Assembly: GCA_025602915.1 (NCBI GenBank)
Contig: JAHLJZ010000010.1
Span: 248,001 to 312,000, forward strand
DNA from: Paraphysoderma sedebokerense
Taxonomy: Eukaryota > Blastocladiomycota > Physodermatomycetes > Physodermatales > Physodermataceae
Direction: 5' to 3'
Length of the DNA stretch: 64,000 nt
Shown here: positions 36,713-47,899 of the stretch, in pieces
Numbering within the stretch: the first letter of the stretch is position 1
Layout of the letters: every line of letters starts with the position of its first letter
Position numbers and translations under genes: made by a program
The notes under the pieces: model-generated
Databases searched by the model: none
What the model was told of the DNA's origin: nothing
What the model saw: only the letters and a program-made list of their open reading frames with translations

Positions 36713-37324
36713 TTAGAGTAAGAAGGCAGCGAAACCAGCGCCAACAACACCAAAGACTGCAGCATTCTTGAGACTGCTAGCGTCCGAGGATTGTTGATTG
36801 AGAGAATTCCCGTATGAATCCTTTTCGGGAGCCTTGTAGCTACTGTCAGGTGCTTGAGTTGGGGCGGTGTAAGCAGCTTCGGTGGTACCAGCAGGTGCAG
36901 GTACAGTATTGTAGGGTTCAGTTGGTTTGTATCCGTCTTTGCCGTAGTCGTTCTTGTAATCAGTTGGCTGCTTGTAGGCATCTTTTTGGTAACCGTCTTT
37001 TCCATAGTTGTCTTTAGTATAGTCGGGTTTCTTGTTATAATCGTCCTTCTTATTGTAGTCATCCTTCTTGTAGTCATCCTTCTTGTAGTCATCTTTCTTG
37101 TAAGCGTCTTCCTTGCTGTAGTCGGAACTGGGAGGCTTGTAGCTGTCAGGAGTTGGCTTGTAGTTATCCGCAGGTTTGTATTCAGGTTTAGTTTCAGGTT
37201 TATATCCAGGTTTGGCATAGTCGGCAGGGGGAGCGGGCGCAGAATACTCGGGAGGAGTGTAGGTAGCAGAGACAGTGGAAGCGAGTCCAACGACAGCTGA
37301 AGCGATGATGAGTTGCTTAATCAT
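36713..37324 (-). CDS. Repetitive cell-surface protein, Lys/Asp/Tyr repeats
   Basis: Paralogue of the gene at 38308-38883. 203 aa, intronless. A signal peptide (MIKQLIIASAVVGLASTVSA) is followed by a Tyr/Lys/Asp/Pro-rich mature region with imperfect YKKDD repeats (near 37020-37110) and only hydrophilic residues between. The last ~16 residues, AAVFGVVGAGFAAFLL, form a hydrophobic tail after a small-residue site (SSLKN), the layout of a GPI-attachment signal. There are no Cys in the repeats; many Tyr could be cross-linked. The start at 37324 is chosen because the paralogue also starts MIK. Likely a wall or zoospore-surface protein; the function is not known. Confidence 0.82.
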   Translation of the reverse strand: MIKQLIIASAVVGLASTVSATYTPPEYSAPAPPADYAKPGYKPETKPEYKPADNYKPTPDSYKPPSSDYSKEDAYKKDDYKKDDYKKDDYNKKDDYNKKPDYTKDNYGKDGYQKDAYKQPTDYKNDYGKDGYKPTEPYNTVPAPAGTTEAAYTAPTQAPDSSYKAPEKDSYGNSLNQQSSDASSLKNAAVFGVVGAGFAAFLL

Positions 37325-38307
37325 TTTTAACAAACCAAATGTCAAGTACTTAGAAGATGATCCAAACTTGTGCGAAAGATGGCAGGGAAATGGTAGGTTT
37401 AAATATTTTTTTGTTTACTGCTTGTAGGAAATTCTCTCGGCAAAATGATTTGCTGAAGAAATAAATTCAATTGTGCTGTAATTAAGATCCAATGACTTTT
37501 GGTTTTGCTAAAAAATGATTGGCTAGTTTCAAGGGCGGTGCCCTGCACCAGTGACAATAACTTTGCGCATGCACTTGATTGACCAACATGGTTGGCGGCA
37601 TCTTCCGTTGCGGTGCGTGTTGTGCCACGTCCTTGAGCATTGATTGGGGATCCACGAATAACTCCGATTGGCGGAAATAAATTTGATTGTTACCCCAATG
37701 GCGAATTTTAAATGTTGATTCAGCTGGACAAACGAAATTTCCTTGAAATGTGTGCAGTATAATGATTACACAGAGACTGAAAACAGGAAGCGGTTCGCTC
37801 CCACATGGAAACAGATATGGGTGGCAGATTCTGCTCTCGGGATCTGATTATGGTCTTAATTGCAGTCATGGAACACAATTTGAATAGCATGGTTACAAAT
37901 GAAATGTTAAAGCACAAAGTCTATCTGTTAATGAATTTCATGCGATGCCCATCATTCGTTATCGCACAAATACAGTTTGCTCCCTTGCAATAGTCATATT
38001 TATGACTGCATTCAATCAGTTCATGTTATTTTTGGGTTCCAGTCACTGGACAAGTGTCTAAGACGATTGCAGGTCGCGCAACGAATAACTTTTGAAATTC
38101 TTATATATATTAATATTTGGAATGAATGGAGATTTTCTTCTTTAATGTTCATTTTAGGGATTTAATGGAAGTATTCAATACTGTTTTTCTATTTTTGTTC
38201 TCGCGAATTATACAGAAATTTGATATCTGATAATGTACATTCAAAGACTTTTCAGATATTACAAATTCAAATAAAGTTAAATATAGGATAGAAGCAGTCC
38301 TTTGCGT
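37325..38307. other. Gap between the two surface-protein genes
   Basis: 983 bases without a supportable gene. The AT-rich stretch 38100-38270 holds the 3' flank of the second gene; AAATATTTAAA at 37399-37409 may be the core promoter of the first. Confidence 0.3.
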
Positions 38308-38883
38308 CTACAACAAGAATGCAACCAATCCAGCACCAACAATACCAACGAGAGCGGAGCTACCCAACTGTTCGGCACCATTAGCAGATTGCTGAGCAAC
38401 ATTGTCTTTTTCATAGTATGAAGGTTTCTGTTCTTCGTAACCAGGTGTCGGTTGATAGGCGGGAGCAGTGGTACTTTCTTCGTAAGCTGGGACGCTGCTG
38501 GATTCAGTGCATGGGGTACTCGAACTCTCTGTAGCAGGAACGGTAGATGTACATGGGGTTGTACTCGGACTCTCTGTGGCAGGAACGGAAGTCGTACATG
38601 GAGTCGAGACCGGGGTGTAATTGGTGGATGATTTTTCGGTCGCGGGAATATAAGGGGTACTAGTACTAGTGGTGCTTGATTCAGTCTGGGGAACATAAGG
38701 CGTAGAGGTTGTACATGGTTTCTTTTCGCCTTGGTAGCTATCCTTTTCGTAGCTATCTTTCTTCTGGTAATTATCTTGGTAGTTCGTGGTGTCTTGGTAT
38801 CCACCTTTGTCATAACCTGGAGCAGCCACGGCAGAAGAAGCCATAGCGACAACAGCGGAAGCGATGAGAATTTTCTTGATCAT
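38308..38883 (-). CDS. Repetitive cell-surface protein, Ser/Thr/Pro-rich
   Basis: Paralogue of the 36713 gene. 191 aa, intronless. Signal peptide MIKKILIASAVVAMASSAVA, then KDSYEKDSYQ-like basic repeats, then a mucin-like Ser/Thr/Pro region with repeated VPATESxST and TTPCTS units and regularly spaced single Cys (PCTTS). The hydrophobic tail SSALVGIVGAGLVAFLL matches its sister. Heavy O-glycosylation and GPI anchoring are inferred from composition. The signal and tail are the conserved parts and the middles have diverged, as is usual for wall proteins. Confidence 0.82.
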   Translation of the reverse strand: MIKKILIASAVVAMASSAVAAPGYDKGGYQDTTNYQDNYQKKDSYEKDSYQGEKKPCTTSTPYVPQTESSTTSTSTPYIPATEKSSTNYTPVSTPCTTSVPATESPSTTPCTSTVPATESSSTPCTESSSVPAYEESTTAPAYQPTPGYEEQKPSYYEKDNVAQQSANGAEQLGSSALVGIVGAGLVAFLL

Positions 38884-39353
38884 TTTGAAGTTAAATGTGA
38901 AGTTCGAGTGGATTGAATAAAAATGAAATCTATGTGTCTATATGTGGTAAGGAAGGGTTTGTTTTATCTCTGCGAACGGAGGCCTTCCTTATAAATGCCA
39001 TCCCTGCTTTGAATGCACTGCAGCTGTCGCAACGGCCGCTGATCCCTTGAAATTGCTTGTGATATTGAAACAATCAAATTATGCGACCGTCGCCGTTAAA
39101 AAGCAGAAACGCAGCGGGAGGAAGCCCGGTGAATACAGAAAATTTGTTGATTGGTGTTCAATTTGATTGCTGGTATTGGACAAGCGCTCAGCACCGACCT
39201 TCCTTTCAGCATCAGCGCATCGCATTCGCACCACTAATGCTGATGCGATGCGTCCGACGTCCGTTGCTTCTTGAAACAGCCCTTCTAGTGACATAATAAT
39301 AGTCATTAAATAATCTATTCATTACAATATCCGCCCGACGGCAAAAATAGCTA
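38884..39353. other. Gap upstream of second surface-protein gene
   Basis: 470 bases holding its promoter and the AlkB 3' flank. I see no further feature; an inverted CATCAGCGCATCGCATTC / GCTGATGCGATGCGTC stretch at 39209-39253 is G/C-richer than its surroundings. Confidence 0.3.
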
Positions 39354-40331
39354 TCAGGCTCGAAGACAATTGCATTCAACATTGTCGATTGTAACCCAAC
39401 CATCACTCTTTCGGCCCACACGTTTTCTTCCGTTTAGAAGTTTCCTTATAGTTAAGCTTATCCGCCGAAAATTCTCATCTCTCTTAACCTTTGTCGTTGA
39501 TGATCCCTCCGAAGGTAAATCCATCCATTTAAACTTGCCTATCCCGTGGCGCCAGCGGTATCTTGAAATATCCAGGAAAATTGATATGCATTAACGATCC
39601 ACAATTTGGGCGATAAAGACTTTGGATTGAAAAAGAAAATAACAATACCTTAGATCGTCTTTCATTATTAGCAAACTTCCAGGTTCTAGCAATATCCGTG
39701 TTTCTTCTAATATTGTCTGGCAATGATTCCGAATATGTTTTGGTTTTTTGAGAGTCATCCATATCGGATTCACCAATGAAACAGTCGCGATGACAGAGTC
39801 AAAGGCGTCAAAGTCGTCGAAATGTGACGAAATTCCCTGGTTACCTGTTTATCAATACATTTAGCTGTATAAATCAGGAGAGATTTAAAATCGGGCTGAA
39901 CACTGACCGATGTATTCGTTCACTAAGACTTGGGTCGGATAATTAGATTTGTCCAGGTTAAAAATCTCATACTCAGACAAAGGTTCTGTGAAGAATTTAT
40001 CTATAACCCATTGCAATGAATCTAGCGATAGAGGAGCCGCAGAGGTAGTACTGCATGCAGTTTCTTGACGATCCACCGATTCCGGAGCTTCCACTTTAGG
40101 TTGCAATTGCGGTATATCATGCGTTGTATGATAATACACTTCGCCATACATTTGCTGACGCCGATGAATCTGTTTCATGTACGGAAAAGAGTCTATAGTT
40201 TGCAAGAGAGTGGTTTGTTCAGCAGGAGTCAAGAAGTTCGGAACATATAACATTCCGGGGATCGGAAGGGCTTCAGGATTTGTCGAGCGGGGAAGACTGG
40301 TATTATGCTCTGGAGAAATCGAGTTCACCAT
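39354..40331 (-). CDS. AlkB-family Fe(II)/2-oxoglutarate dioxygenase
   Basis: Oxidative demethylase of nucleic acids or protein. Exons 40331-39908, 39844-39649 and 39561-39354 give 275 aa. Domain order: IPGMLYVPNFLTPAEQTTLL with RRQQMYGEVYY (nucleotide-recognition lid), VLVNEYIGNQGISSHFDDFD (HxD iron ligands His and Asp), SLVNPIWMTL, LLEPGSLLIM, then RYRWRHGI (distal His ligand) and FRRISLTIRKLL (Arg pair for 2-oxoglutarate). All catalytic residues are present. The lid and short C-terminus resemble the AlkB part of ALKBH8-like proteins without their RRM or methyltransferase. The substrate (tRNA, DNA or protein) cannot be told from sequence. Confidence 0.88.
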
Positions 40332-40844
40332 TTTGCCTCGCAAACAGATGGAGATTATTATCTAATTCTTGCTTTATGTGATTTGTACATTTGATGTCCC
40401 ATACACCTTGATTATCACTGCACGTGATTGTCGTTCGTCACAACTTCGATTATAAGGCCTATATATTCAAGGAAGGGCTGTGCGGTAAGGAAAATTGAAT
40501 CCGCTTCTTGACAGATTCGTTGGAATTTCTCTTTTCTTGGAAGTTAGTTATTAGCAGGAATCGTCGTAACGTTGTAATTGCTAAAAATAGTCATCGTTTG
40601 GGTCGGGGCAACTGCGCCTCTCCATTCCGATAGGTCATACGTGACGTTGAATAAATTAAACCTGTTCTCAACATATCGTGTGTCGAGCCATATCCGCAGA
40701 GTTTCAATTTTGTCATCTTATTCTTAAAACCTTAAGCAGACCGTTCAATCCTTTTTGAAACTTCTCTCGTAACAACCCATCATTTGCCTATCCGCTGCGG
40801 TCAACTTTCACAATCACAAGCGTCGCTCCGTGTAGTAAATCGGA
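40332..40844. promoter_or_regulatory. Divergent promoter, AlkB / BAR-SH3
   Basis: 513 bases between the two start codons. TATATATTC at 40458-40466 is AT-rich but not well placed for either gene. Nothing else is recognised. Confidence 0.3.
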
Positions 40845-42935
40845 ATGAGTATAGTGAAGAACTTTGGAAAACTTAAACAAGTACATATTATTCCTCATAA
40901 CTAGTAAACCTTGAGCACGGCGTTGTTGAACGAGGGGATGCAGCAGGGTGTATTACACCAGTATATAGCTTCTAACAAATACTAATATCTCTCTCGCTTC
41001 TCATTAGTGGACAAACGAAAAGTTTGGCCATGCTGGCAAAACCGAAGCCTCAGATGAATTTCGGCAGTTGGAGCAGCAAACAGAGGCCAGAAGGGAATGT
41101 GCTGACGTTTTACTGCTCGGATTAACAAAGTATGCGAGGACATTAGGTATTGTTACAATCGCCATTTGCTTGTAATTTACGAAGGTCGCACTTAACTCAT
41201 AGATTATCGTTAATTTCATAAAATTACCTGTAGATGAAAAGAAGTTAGCTACAGTAGGATCGGAAAAGCAACTTCCCTTAATGTGTATCGGCGCTGGCAT
41301 GATTCACCTTGGTAGTTTGATGGAAACCTCGTCGCAGTATGGGGCTGCGTTGATGGCAATAGGGGAAGTTGAAGAGAAACTGGCAGGAATTCAAACAGAA
41401 TATGTACGACAAATTTCCTCCAATGTTTGTAGCTAGTGTTTTACTCACCATCTCACTACAGCTGTCCAAAATCCGTTCAGGGTACTTAGCCCACCTTGAG
41501 GGTTATATATCCGAGATGAAAGAGTATTCGGTAATTTCTGCCACGGTATATTTGTTTTTACTATCTGTTAATTAAATTTCTTTTTTTGGCTGTTATTAGC
41601 ATCTCAAAAAGAAATTAGAGAATCGGAGGTTAGATTATGACGCAAAGTTGAACAAAGTTCAGAAGTCGAAGAAGGAGAAATTGAATTTGGAGGAAGAAAT
41701 GAGGATGGCCCAGGCCAAATACGAGGAAACTTTACAAGACACCACTGACAAGATGATATCGCTGAGCGGACATGAGGTCTGTATGCTTGCAACCCTGCAA
41801 GGTTCTACAAAGCTGTCGATTAATCGAAAAAATCATTAGGACGTTCACTTAGACAGATTGATGGAGTTTGTGAGTGATCAAGTTGAATACCATCGTGCTA
41901 GCCTTGAAGCCTTAGAAAGACTGCAGGGCAGTATGGAGAATGGACGAAATGGTACCGCCGGATTGACCTCTAGACGTATCCGCACCTCGTCTGCCAGGTC
42001 CAATTCGTCTCGATCAAGTCATGGCACCGATTCCATTCTTACCAATGGTCACCAGCAAGCAACAATCGTGGCAGATCCGGAACCACTTTCCACAACTCGC
42101 AGACTTCCACCTCAAAGATCTCCCTCTAACTCGAGTTTGAAGGTATCGGATAATCGGCCATCTTCAGTTATTGCCGGCCCCGGCATCCCGATGCCTCATA
42201 TGCTCAGTTCAGACAATCTTCACTCATACACTGTTCCCGCCCCATCAGCACCGCCATTAATCAGACGCCCACCTTCTCCAGAGCCCGCCGTGCAGGCTCA
42301 CAAACAGGTGATCGCTACCTTTGACTTCACAGCATCTGCTGGTGACGAGTTATCCATGGTAAAGGGTGATATTATCGCCGTTGTAGAAGAAGTGGACGAG
42401 GGATGGTGGATGGGAGAAATAACTGATGCCACAGGTATTGTTTTCTAATGTTCGCCACATAGTCTGGCTGACATAGACTGACCTTCGCTGATACATATTA
42501 GGTATTCAGCGTCGAGGACTTTTCCCATCAAACTATGTTGAACCGTACTCAGTACCGCTGCAGTCACAACCTCGCATTCCTCCCCCAAGTCCGCGGGCGC
42601 AACAGTCCCGCCACTCGACCGCTCACAATTTAAGTCGCTCAGTCAGTTCTCAAAGCATTGGCAGCACTTACAGCAACGTAAGTTCGTACAGTAACTACAG
42701 TGAAGGTACACCGTACCAACCAAATCAACATGGATCTTCATATAATATAAACAACATGACGAAATCCTCGTCTGTGAATTCGTTGTCTAGTAGTATGGGT
42801 TCGGGGATGAAAATAAGCCGAAGTAGCAGTTATAATAATGTCGCAATGCCTCCGTGTGGTACATGTGGATGTACGGACTATACAGAGAATGTCTTCAAAA
42901 GGGGCAATTGTAATAATTGTTTTCATAAGCATTAG
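40845..42935 (+). CDS. BAR-SH3 endophilin-like protein with Cys-rich tail
   Basis: Membrane-curving protein of endocytosis. Exons 40845-40880, 41008-41146, 41234-41424, 41462-41530, 41600-41776, 41840-42434 and 42502-42935 give 546 aa. The BAR domain starts MSIVKNFGKLKQWTNEKFG with TEASDEFRQLEQQTEARR and ends RRLDYDAKLNKVQKSKKEK ... AKYEETLQD, as in endophilins. A Ser/Pro linker follows, then one SH3 (VIATFDFTASAGDELSMVKG, DEGWWMGEI, GLFPSNYVEP) with the ALYDF-type and WW-G-PSNY binding surface. After a Ser/Tyr/Asn linker the protein ends CGTCGCTDYTENVFKRG..CNNCFHKH, a possible zinc-binding knuckle (CxxCxC...CxxCxxH). Exon 1 is only 36 bases. Confidence 0.9.
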
Positions 42936-43080
42936 ATTATTATCAGTTTGATTATTAGGCTGATTTATAAACATTCCCAGATAAAAATAAAAGAACCATT
43001 TATTTGAAACAAGCATCATTATATCGCAAATTATCTTCATTTGGAAGATACGACGATATTTGGTCTTGACTGAGGTGCAC

Positions 43081-44316
43081 TCAAACTTTACGTCTCGTTA
43101 GCTGGTCATAAATGACAACCTGAATGTGCTCGGTAGTTCGGATTTCAGTTCGCGTGGCATTATCGCCTGCATTGACTGCCTACAAGGTATGAAGAAGTTA
43201 GAGACAGAAAAAAGGAAGAAAGTTTGAACGACACAGTATGGAACTATCTGGATGGATAGAAAAAGGTAACATATAGCCATCTTGATGATTATAGACAACT
43301 CGAGATCAAATCAAAATAAGATACCTTAGGATCCACATTCACTATTTTCCTATCTCTTTTGTTTTTGAACTGCAACCCATTTGCATCGTCGGCAAATACT
43401 TGAAAGTTGGGCGTCGCATTACTAGTACAAGTTTGTGTTTCCCAATTGTAAAAGCTCAAATCACTCGGGCGTGGTAACAACTGTTTAGTTCGATTAAAAT
43501 ATGGCTCGAAATCTTCAGTTTTCAATCTATGTGCATAATCGATGTATCCGCTGATCTCTTGGTTACGGGTATTGTAAGTTCGGATGAAGATGATTGACTA
43601 TCCATTAGAACCGCATCGGAGAATTCACGCATATATAACGAGCACAAAGGATTAGTGAAACCGGGTTCATCATTTCCAGTACCGCATCTAACAAGAATCA
43701 TAAAAGTGGTTTCGTATCATACAGTTAATTTTCCTTCCCGATTCGCTTCTTCTCGTTCCGCTAATGCCTGTAGGAATGGAAACCCGTTTAAATCTTTATC
43801 CTGACTGGCTAATGTGTTTCTCGCCGATCGCTTGTTCAGTTTGAGATGTTCGGCTGCTTTCTTGCGAGCCTCGAATTCGTTCCGTTTGATCGGTTCTCCA
43901 GATCCTCGATATCCTAGTTCTACTAGCTGTCGAGCTAGTTCTTTATTCTGGAATAGAGATGAATGATTTTAGAGATAGAAGCGTTTGATTAGACGTAAAT
44001 CCATGGTAAGATACACGTTCTAAATTGCCAAAGTAAAGATTTTCAGTGATAAAAACTTAGAGATCTTTCCATGTAACTCCGCGCAGCAGTCAACTGATGC
44101 ATGGTAATAGAAAGTCACATTCCCTGATGATAGATTATTTCCTTTTTAATTGTTCCTTGAGATGAAATAAAAATCGATGAAAAAGACCGTACAACACATT
44201 ACACGAACCTCAAGATAAAACAAATCGACAGGACTGATTTGGCTGTCCAAGTAATCTTCGTATGTCGCAAACTCGGCAATATGATCAGCATGGTTAAATG
44301 GCGGCTCTTGTTCCAT
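43081..44316 (-). CDS. CFAP299: Cilia- and flagella-associated protein 299
   Basis: Conserved axoneme or flagellum-assembly protein found in ciliated eukaryotes. Exons 44316-44209, 43947-43723, 43597-43325 and 43179-43081 give 234 aa (233 in human). The match is nearly collinear: [95 protein letters not shown] and [16 protein letters not shown]. The near-identical length and complete domain argue for a working gene. It is head to head with the chitinase gene (309 bases). Confidence 0.97.
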
Positions 44317-44625
44317 TGGTAGGATTGGCTGATGCCAACTAGCTAGCTTAGGAATTCGGCAGCGAGGATCAATGGACGGAAGCGGCTCACCGACGCGACG
44401 AGCACGACGATATTAAGATAATTACCAATTGTGCGCCAAGCGGTTGCAAACAATCCTGGTCCACCAATCACTCTCCTTTTGTAAGCCTGTTTCGAATCCG
44501 TTGCAACTCTTTAATGACTAGCATCATGTCATTGCCTCCTCTTTTTAAGTCCTCTTCTCCTACTGCAGAATCTTTCTTGTTACAGTCGATAAGTCTATTG
44601 AGTGATAGTTACCAAGATTTTCAAG
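44317..44625. promoter_or_regulatory. Divergent promoter, CFAP299 / chitinase
   Basis: 309 bases. I see no TATA box on the CFAP299 side and no motif I can name. Confidence 0.35.
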
Positions 44626-46539
44626 ATGCGGCCCTTGCTTAGTTTATCCGTAGCTCTATTGAGCGTAGTACTCGCGGTCTCTGCGCAAAACTCACCTCGA
44701 GTTATTGGCTATTACATGCCTCAAGAAAATGGGTTGGCTATGGAGTAAGTCTCACCTTTTAACGTGCTCGGCCACTCTCAGATTCATAGTAACTGACATA
44801 ACGATGCGACAGTAAAATAGATGGAAGCAAACTCAGTCATCTTTTATATGCTTTCGCCAACCCTTTTGAAGACGGGACAGTATCGCTCGATAACATTCCC
44901 GGTCCAAATCTCGCCAATCTCGCTAGATTAGCGACTGAACAGAAGATTACGGACGAAGATTCGAGTTGCAAGTGTTCGGGGAAATGCTTGTCGGGTTACT
45001 TCAATCAAATGCTGCTGTTAAAGCGAAAGTATCCGGTGAGTACATTTTTGAGCCAGTGCGTTAGAGAGCATCTGTGCTAACGTTATCACCCTATCTTCAG
45101 CATCTGAAAGTCCTTCTTTCTGTCGGAGGGTGGGGATTTTCAAAAAACTTCTCGGTGGCCTTGAGCGATGCACAACGGCGTGATCGATTTATCAAAAGTA
45201 GTACAGACTTGATGACAACTTATGGATTTGATGGTATTGATATTGACTGGGGTAGGATATTCGTTTTTGGTCATCTTATCGTGAAATATACATGCCCATC
45301 CTAACTAATTTTGTGCAGAATTTCCTTCGATTGCACGACCCGACGCTGGATCCTCTCCCAACGATTGGCCAAACATGCTCAGTCTCGTAAATGAGTACAG
45401 AAGATACTGGAATTCAAGCGTCAAATTCGGTAACACTAAGGAATTGTCCATCGCTGTCCCTGCTACAAGAGTCACAAGCGGAAGATTTTTGACAGATGCC
45501 GTGCTCAAAGAATTGGCAGATAAGACTGACTTGTATGTCTCTTTCATCTTGTCTTGAATGCTGTCAATGAGCTCACACGCTTCTCCTTTGTAGTCTGATG
45601 ATTATGGCTTACGAGTACCATCACGGGGCAGCTAGAACTCGTCACGGTGCTGCACTTCGTGCGGCCTCTGGGGATAATCAGCAAGAACAAATTGAAAATG
45701 CTTCCGCTGGTATCGCCACATATGCTAAAATAGCCCCGAAAAACAAACTTGTTCTAGGAGTTCCATTATATAGTATGGTAAATATCATATTTCTTTTGTC
45801 CATTCGAATTGATCGTCTTATTGATACTTCTTTGTGTAGGGTTACACCGGATTTGATGCCACTACCAGCCGTCAAGGTGAACCTAGATGTTTTGGTGCCA
45901 CTTTAGGATCGGGCGGAAAAACAATTGAACCTCAAAAATACAAGACTATGATTGAATGGACCTCAAAGGGTCAATTCGGATATTCCGCCCCTACTGTTGA
46001 CTCCAAGCGTGGTACTGCTGTTACCTGTAACGGAACTCACTTTTACTCTTTTGATGTCCCGGAAACATTTAAAATCAAAGCAGATTTTGTAAAGCAAGAA
46101 GGATACGGAGGAGGTAAGGGGATTTCAAGTTTTCCAACTATAGAGTTCGCTTAATTTACAGTTTCCCTCTTCAACAGTGATGCTCTGGGATCTTGGCCAA
46201 GATTATGCTCCAACCGATAGCAACTCTGGAATGGCAGCCATTACCTCTGCGTTGTCTGCCAACACCTCCACTATTTTAAGACCGCAAGATATCTGTATCC
46301 CGTTCAGTGATAAATTCTGTAACTGGAAATGCCCTGAATTGTCCCGACTGATGACTGGTAAAGTGACGACTGGGGATGAAAAACTCGATTCTCCCGCGGC
46401 GACACCAACTGGAACCCCGAGAACTGTTCCTACTTTGTTGGATTCCTCAAAGAAAGTCAATAGTGCTCCGTCATCATACGGAGGTATTGTTGGTTGTAGT
46501 ATTGTTTCTGTGTTGAGTGTGATCATCTTATTTGTGTGA
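44626..46539 (+). CDS. GH18 chitinase with C-terminal membrane anchor
   Basis: Hydrolyses chitin with retention, probably at the cell surface. Exons 44626-44744, 44813-45035, 45101-45251, 45319-45532, 45594-45777, 45840-46113 and 46178-46539 give 508 aa. Signal peptide PLLSLSVALLSVVLAVSA, then RVIGYYMPQENG (strand 1), HLKVLLSVGGWGFSKNF (SxGG), and the catalytic FDGIDIDWE with DxxDxDxE intact; an intron splits it between Trp and Glu. LMIMAYEYHH, LVLGVPLYSMGYTGF and VMLWDLGQD complete the barrel. The tail is Ser/Thr/Pro-rich and ends GGIVGCSIVSVLSVIILFV, a GPI-type or single-span anchor. No chitin-binding module is seen. Confidence 0.95.
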
Positions 46540-46780
46540 GAATAGAATAATAATCTAGTTCAGAACTCGATTGTATTTTAGTAGACTGTAGATTTTTGGC
46601 TGTAAGCTCAACAGTAAATATTTTAAGTTTCAATTTGCAACTTTGCCCGCCCCTTCTTTCACATTACTTCTATGCAGAATTAGGGATAGTCTTCCTCTTC
46701 AGGATATGAAATTACTTTATTTACAATACATAAATATTACAATTAAGAAGTAGTTGCTGTTTGATACAAAAAATTTTAGT

Positions 46781-47470
46781 TCAGCGTCCAATACTGACTG
46801 CGCCCAAGAAGGAATCTTGGTTCTCCACGATAGCTTCGGAAAGTATCAAGTCACCATTAGCATTATAATGTGTATATGTTCTCCGTCCATTAAAGTCCGC
46901 ATGATTGATTCCATTGTAATTTTCAACTTTTGGCGATTCCAAGCAAGCATCGTTATAATCTGGGGACGAAGACTCAACAGAAGAATACTCGCTGGAAGCT
47001 GGAATTGCGCGATCTCGAGAATTGGTTGACAGTCTGAGCGGTACGTCTGTAGTTCGGTACTGAGCAATCGTAGCAAGATATTCTTCATAACCTGAGGGAC
47101 TGGCCTCGGCATTAGGATACTCGTATACGGTCGCAGAATCTGAGAGTGGCGACGCAGGGAGGGAAGAGTTGGGTGAAAGTATAAGAGGTTGTTGTTCCGC
47201 ATCACGGATACTTTGACTTTGGGTATTAATCTGGGCAGGAACCCGACTAGCATTGGCCCCCGTTCTCCTTCGATATTCGTAAGCTGGAGGAATTGTAGGG
47301 TGGACGGAGGGGTTGATGGCAAGGGCGGAAGCGATTGACTGGTGGACGTCAAGATATCCGATATGAACGGGAGTGACTGGATAGCGAATTGTTAGTTCTT
47401 CGAATGTGTGGTCAGGAGGAGGAGTAACGTATGGAGGAGAGTGTACGACAGGGGGCACGCCGGAAACCAT
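46781..47470 (-). CDS. Proline/serine-rich protein of unknown function
   Basis: I do not recognise this gene. 229 aa, single exon. Start at 47470 is chosen because CAATATATAAAG (47537-47528) sits ~60 bases upstream; a longer frame beginning at 47560 would include the TATA box. The N-terminus is Pro-rich (PPVVHSPPYVTPPP), the middle Tyr/Ser/Pro-rich with PxY elements (IPPAYEYRRR, VYEYPNAEASPSGYEEY), and the end carries YTHYNANGDLILSE. There is no signal peptide or membrane span. The IPPAY and similar motifs may recruit WW-domain proteins. Codon use looks real across the whole frame, but function is open. Confidence 0.6.
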   Translation of the reverse strand: MVSGVPPVVHSPPYVTPPPDHTFEELTIRYPVTPVHIGYLDVHQSIASALAINPSVHPTIPPAYEYRRRTGANASRVPAQINTQSQSIRDAEQQPLILSPNSSLPASPLSDSATVYEYPNAEASPSGYEEYLATIAQYRTTDVPLRLSTNSRDRAIPASSEYSSVESSSPDYNDACLESPKVENYNGINHADFNGRRTYTHYNANGDLILSEAIVENQDSFLGAVSIGR

Positions 47471-47527
47471 GGTAATGTCGATATGTCGATGAAGCAGGAG
47501 ATTGTAAGGATCAAAGTGACCCGCACT

Positions 47528-47537
47528 CTTTATATAT
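47528..47537 (-). promoter_or_regulatory. TATA box of the proline-rich gene
   Basis: The minus strand reads CAATATATAAAG about 60 bases before the chosen ATG (47470). Confidence 0.5.
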
Positions 47538-47899
47538 TGCTGACAGGCAACACTTCCCAATGGCGGCAGACTGTATCTCTCGGATTGGAGGAACGATGCG
47601 CAGGGATGCCGGATATAGTAACATAGAGTCAGGCCGGACGCGCCAGGAAGAGGGAACGGTCACACTGTCGCGCTGTCCTGCCGTGGTGTGCGATTGCTTC
47701 CATCGCAAAACACAAAACATCCCTCTCGCCGTATCATCAAGACATGGAGCCGCTGTGGTAGACATCCCCACAACCATACCATCCGAGGTTATACCATGAT
47801 TGTTGCATTCATCTGCTGTTCACTCACTCGCGTTTTCCCACAAGCACCCTCCCCGTAACCTCTGTTATCTGCTCCACCGTTACTACGTTAATTCAGAAA
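47538..47899. promoter_or_regulatory. Divergent region before LKB1 gene
   Basis: About 360 bases upstream of the STK11 ATG. It is G/C-richer than average at 47620-47700 and carries a pyrimidine-rich leader from 47800. No named element. Confidence 0.3.

Noticed and set aside
36854-37300. Long hydrophobic frame on the plus strand
   Set aside because: Antisense shadow of the Lys/Asp/Tyr-repeat surface protein; its Val/Ile richness is the complement of those codons.
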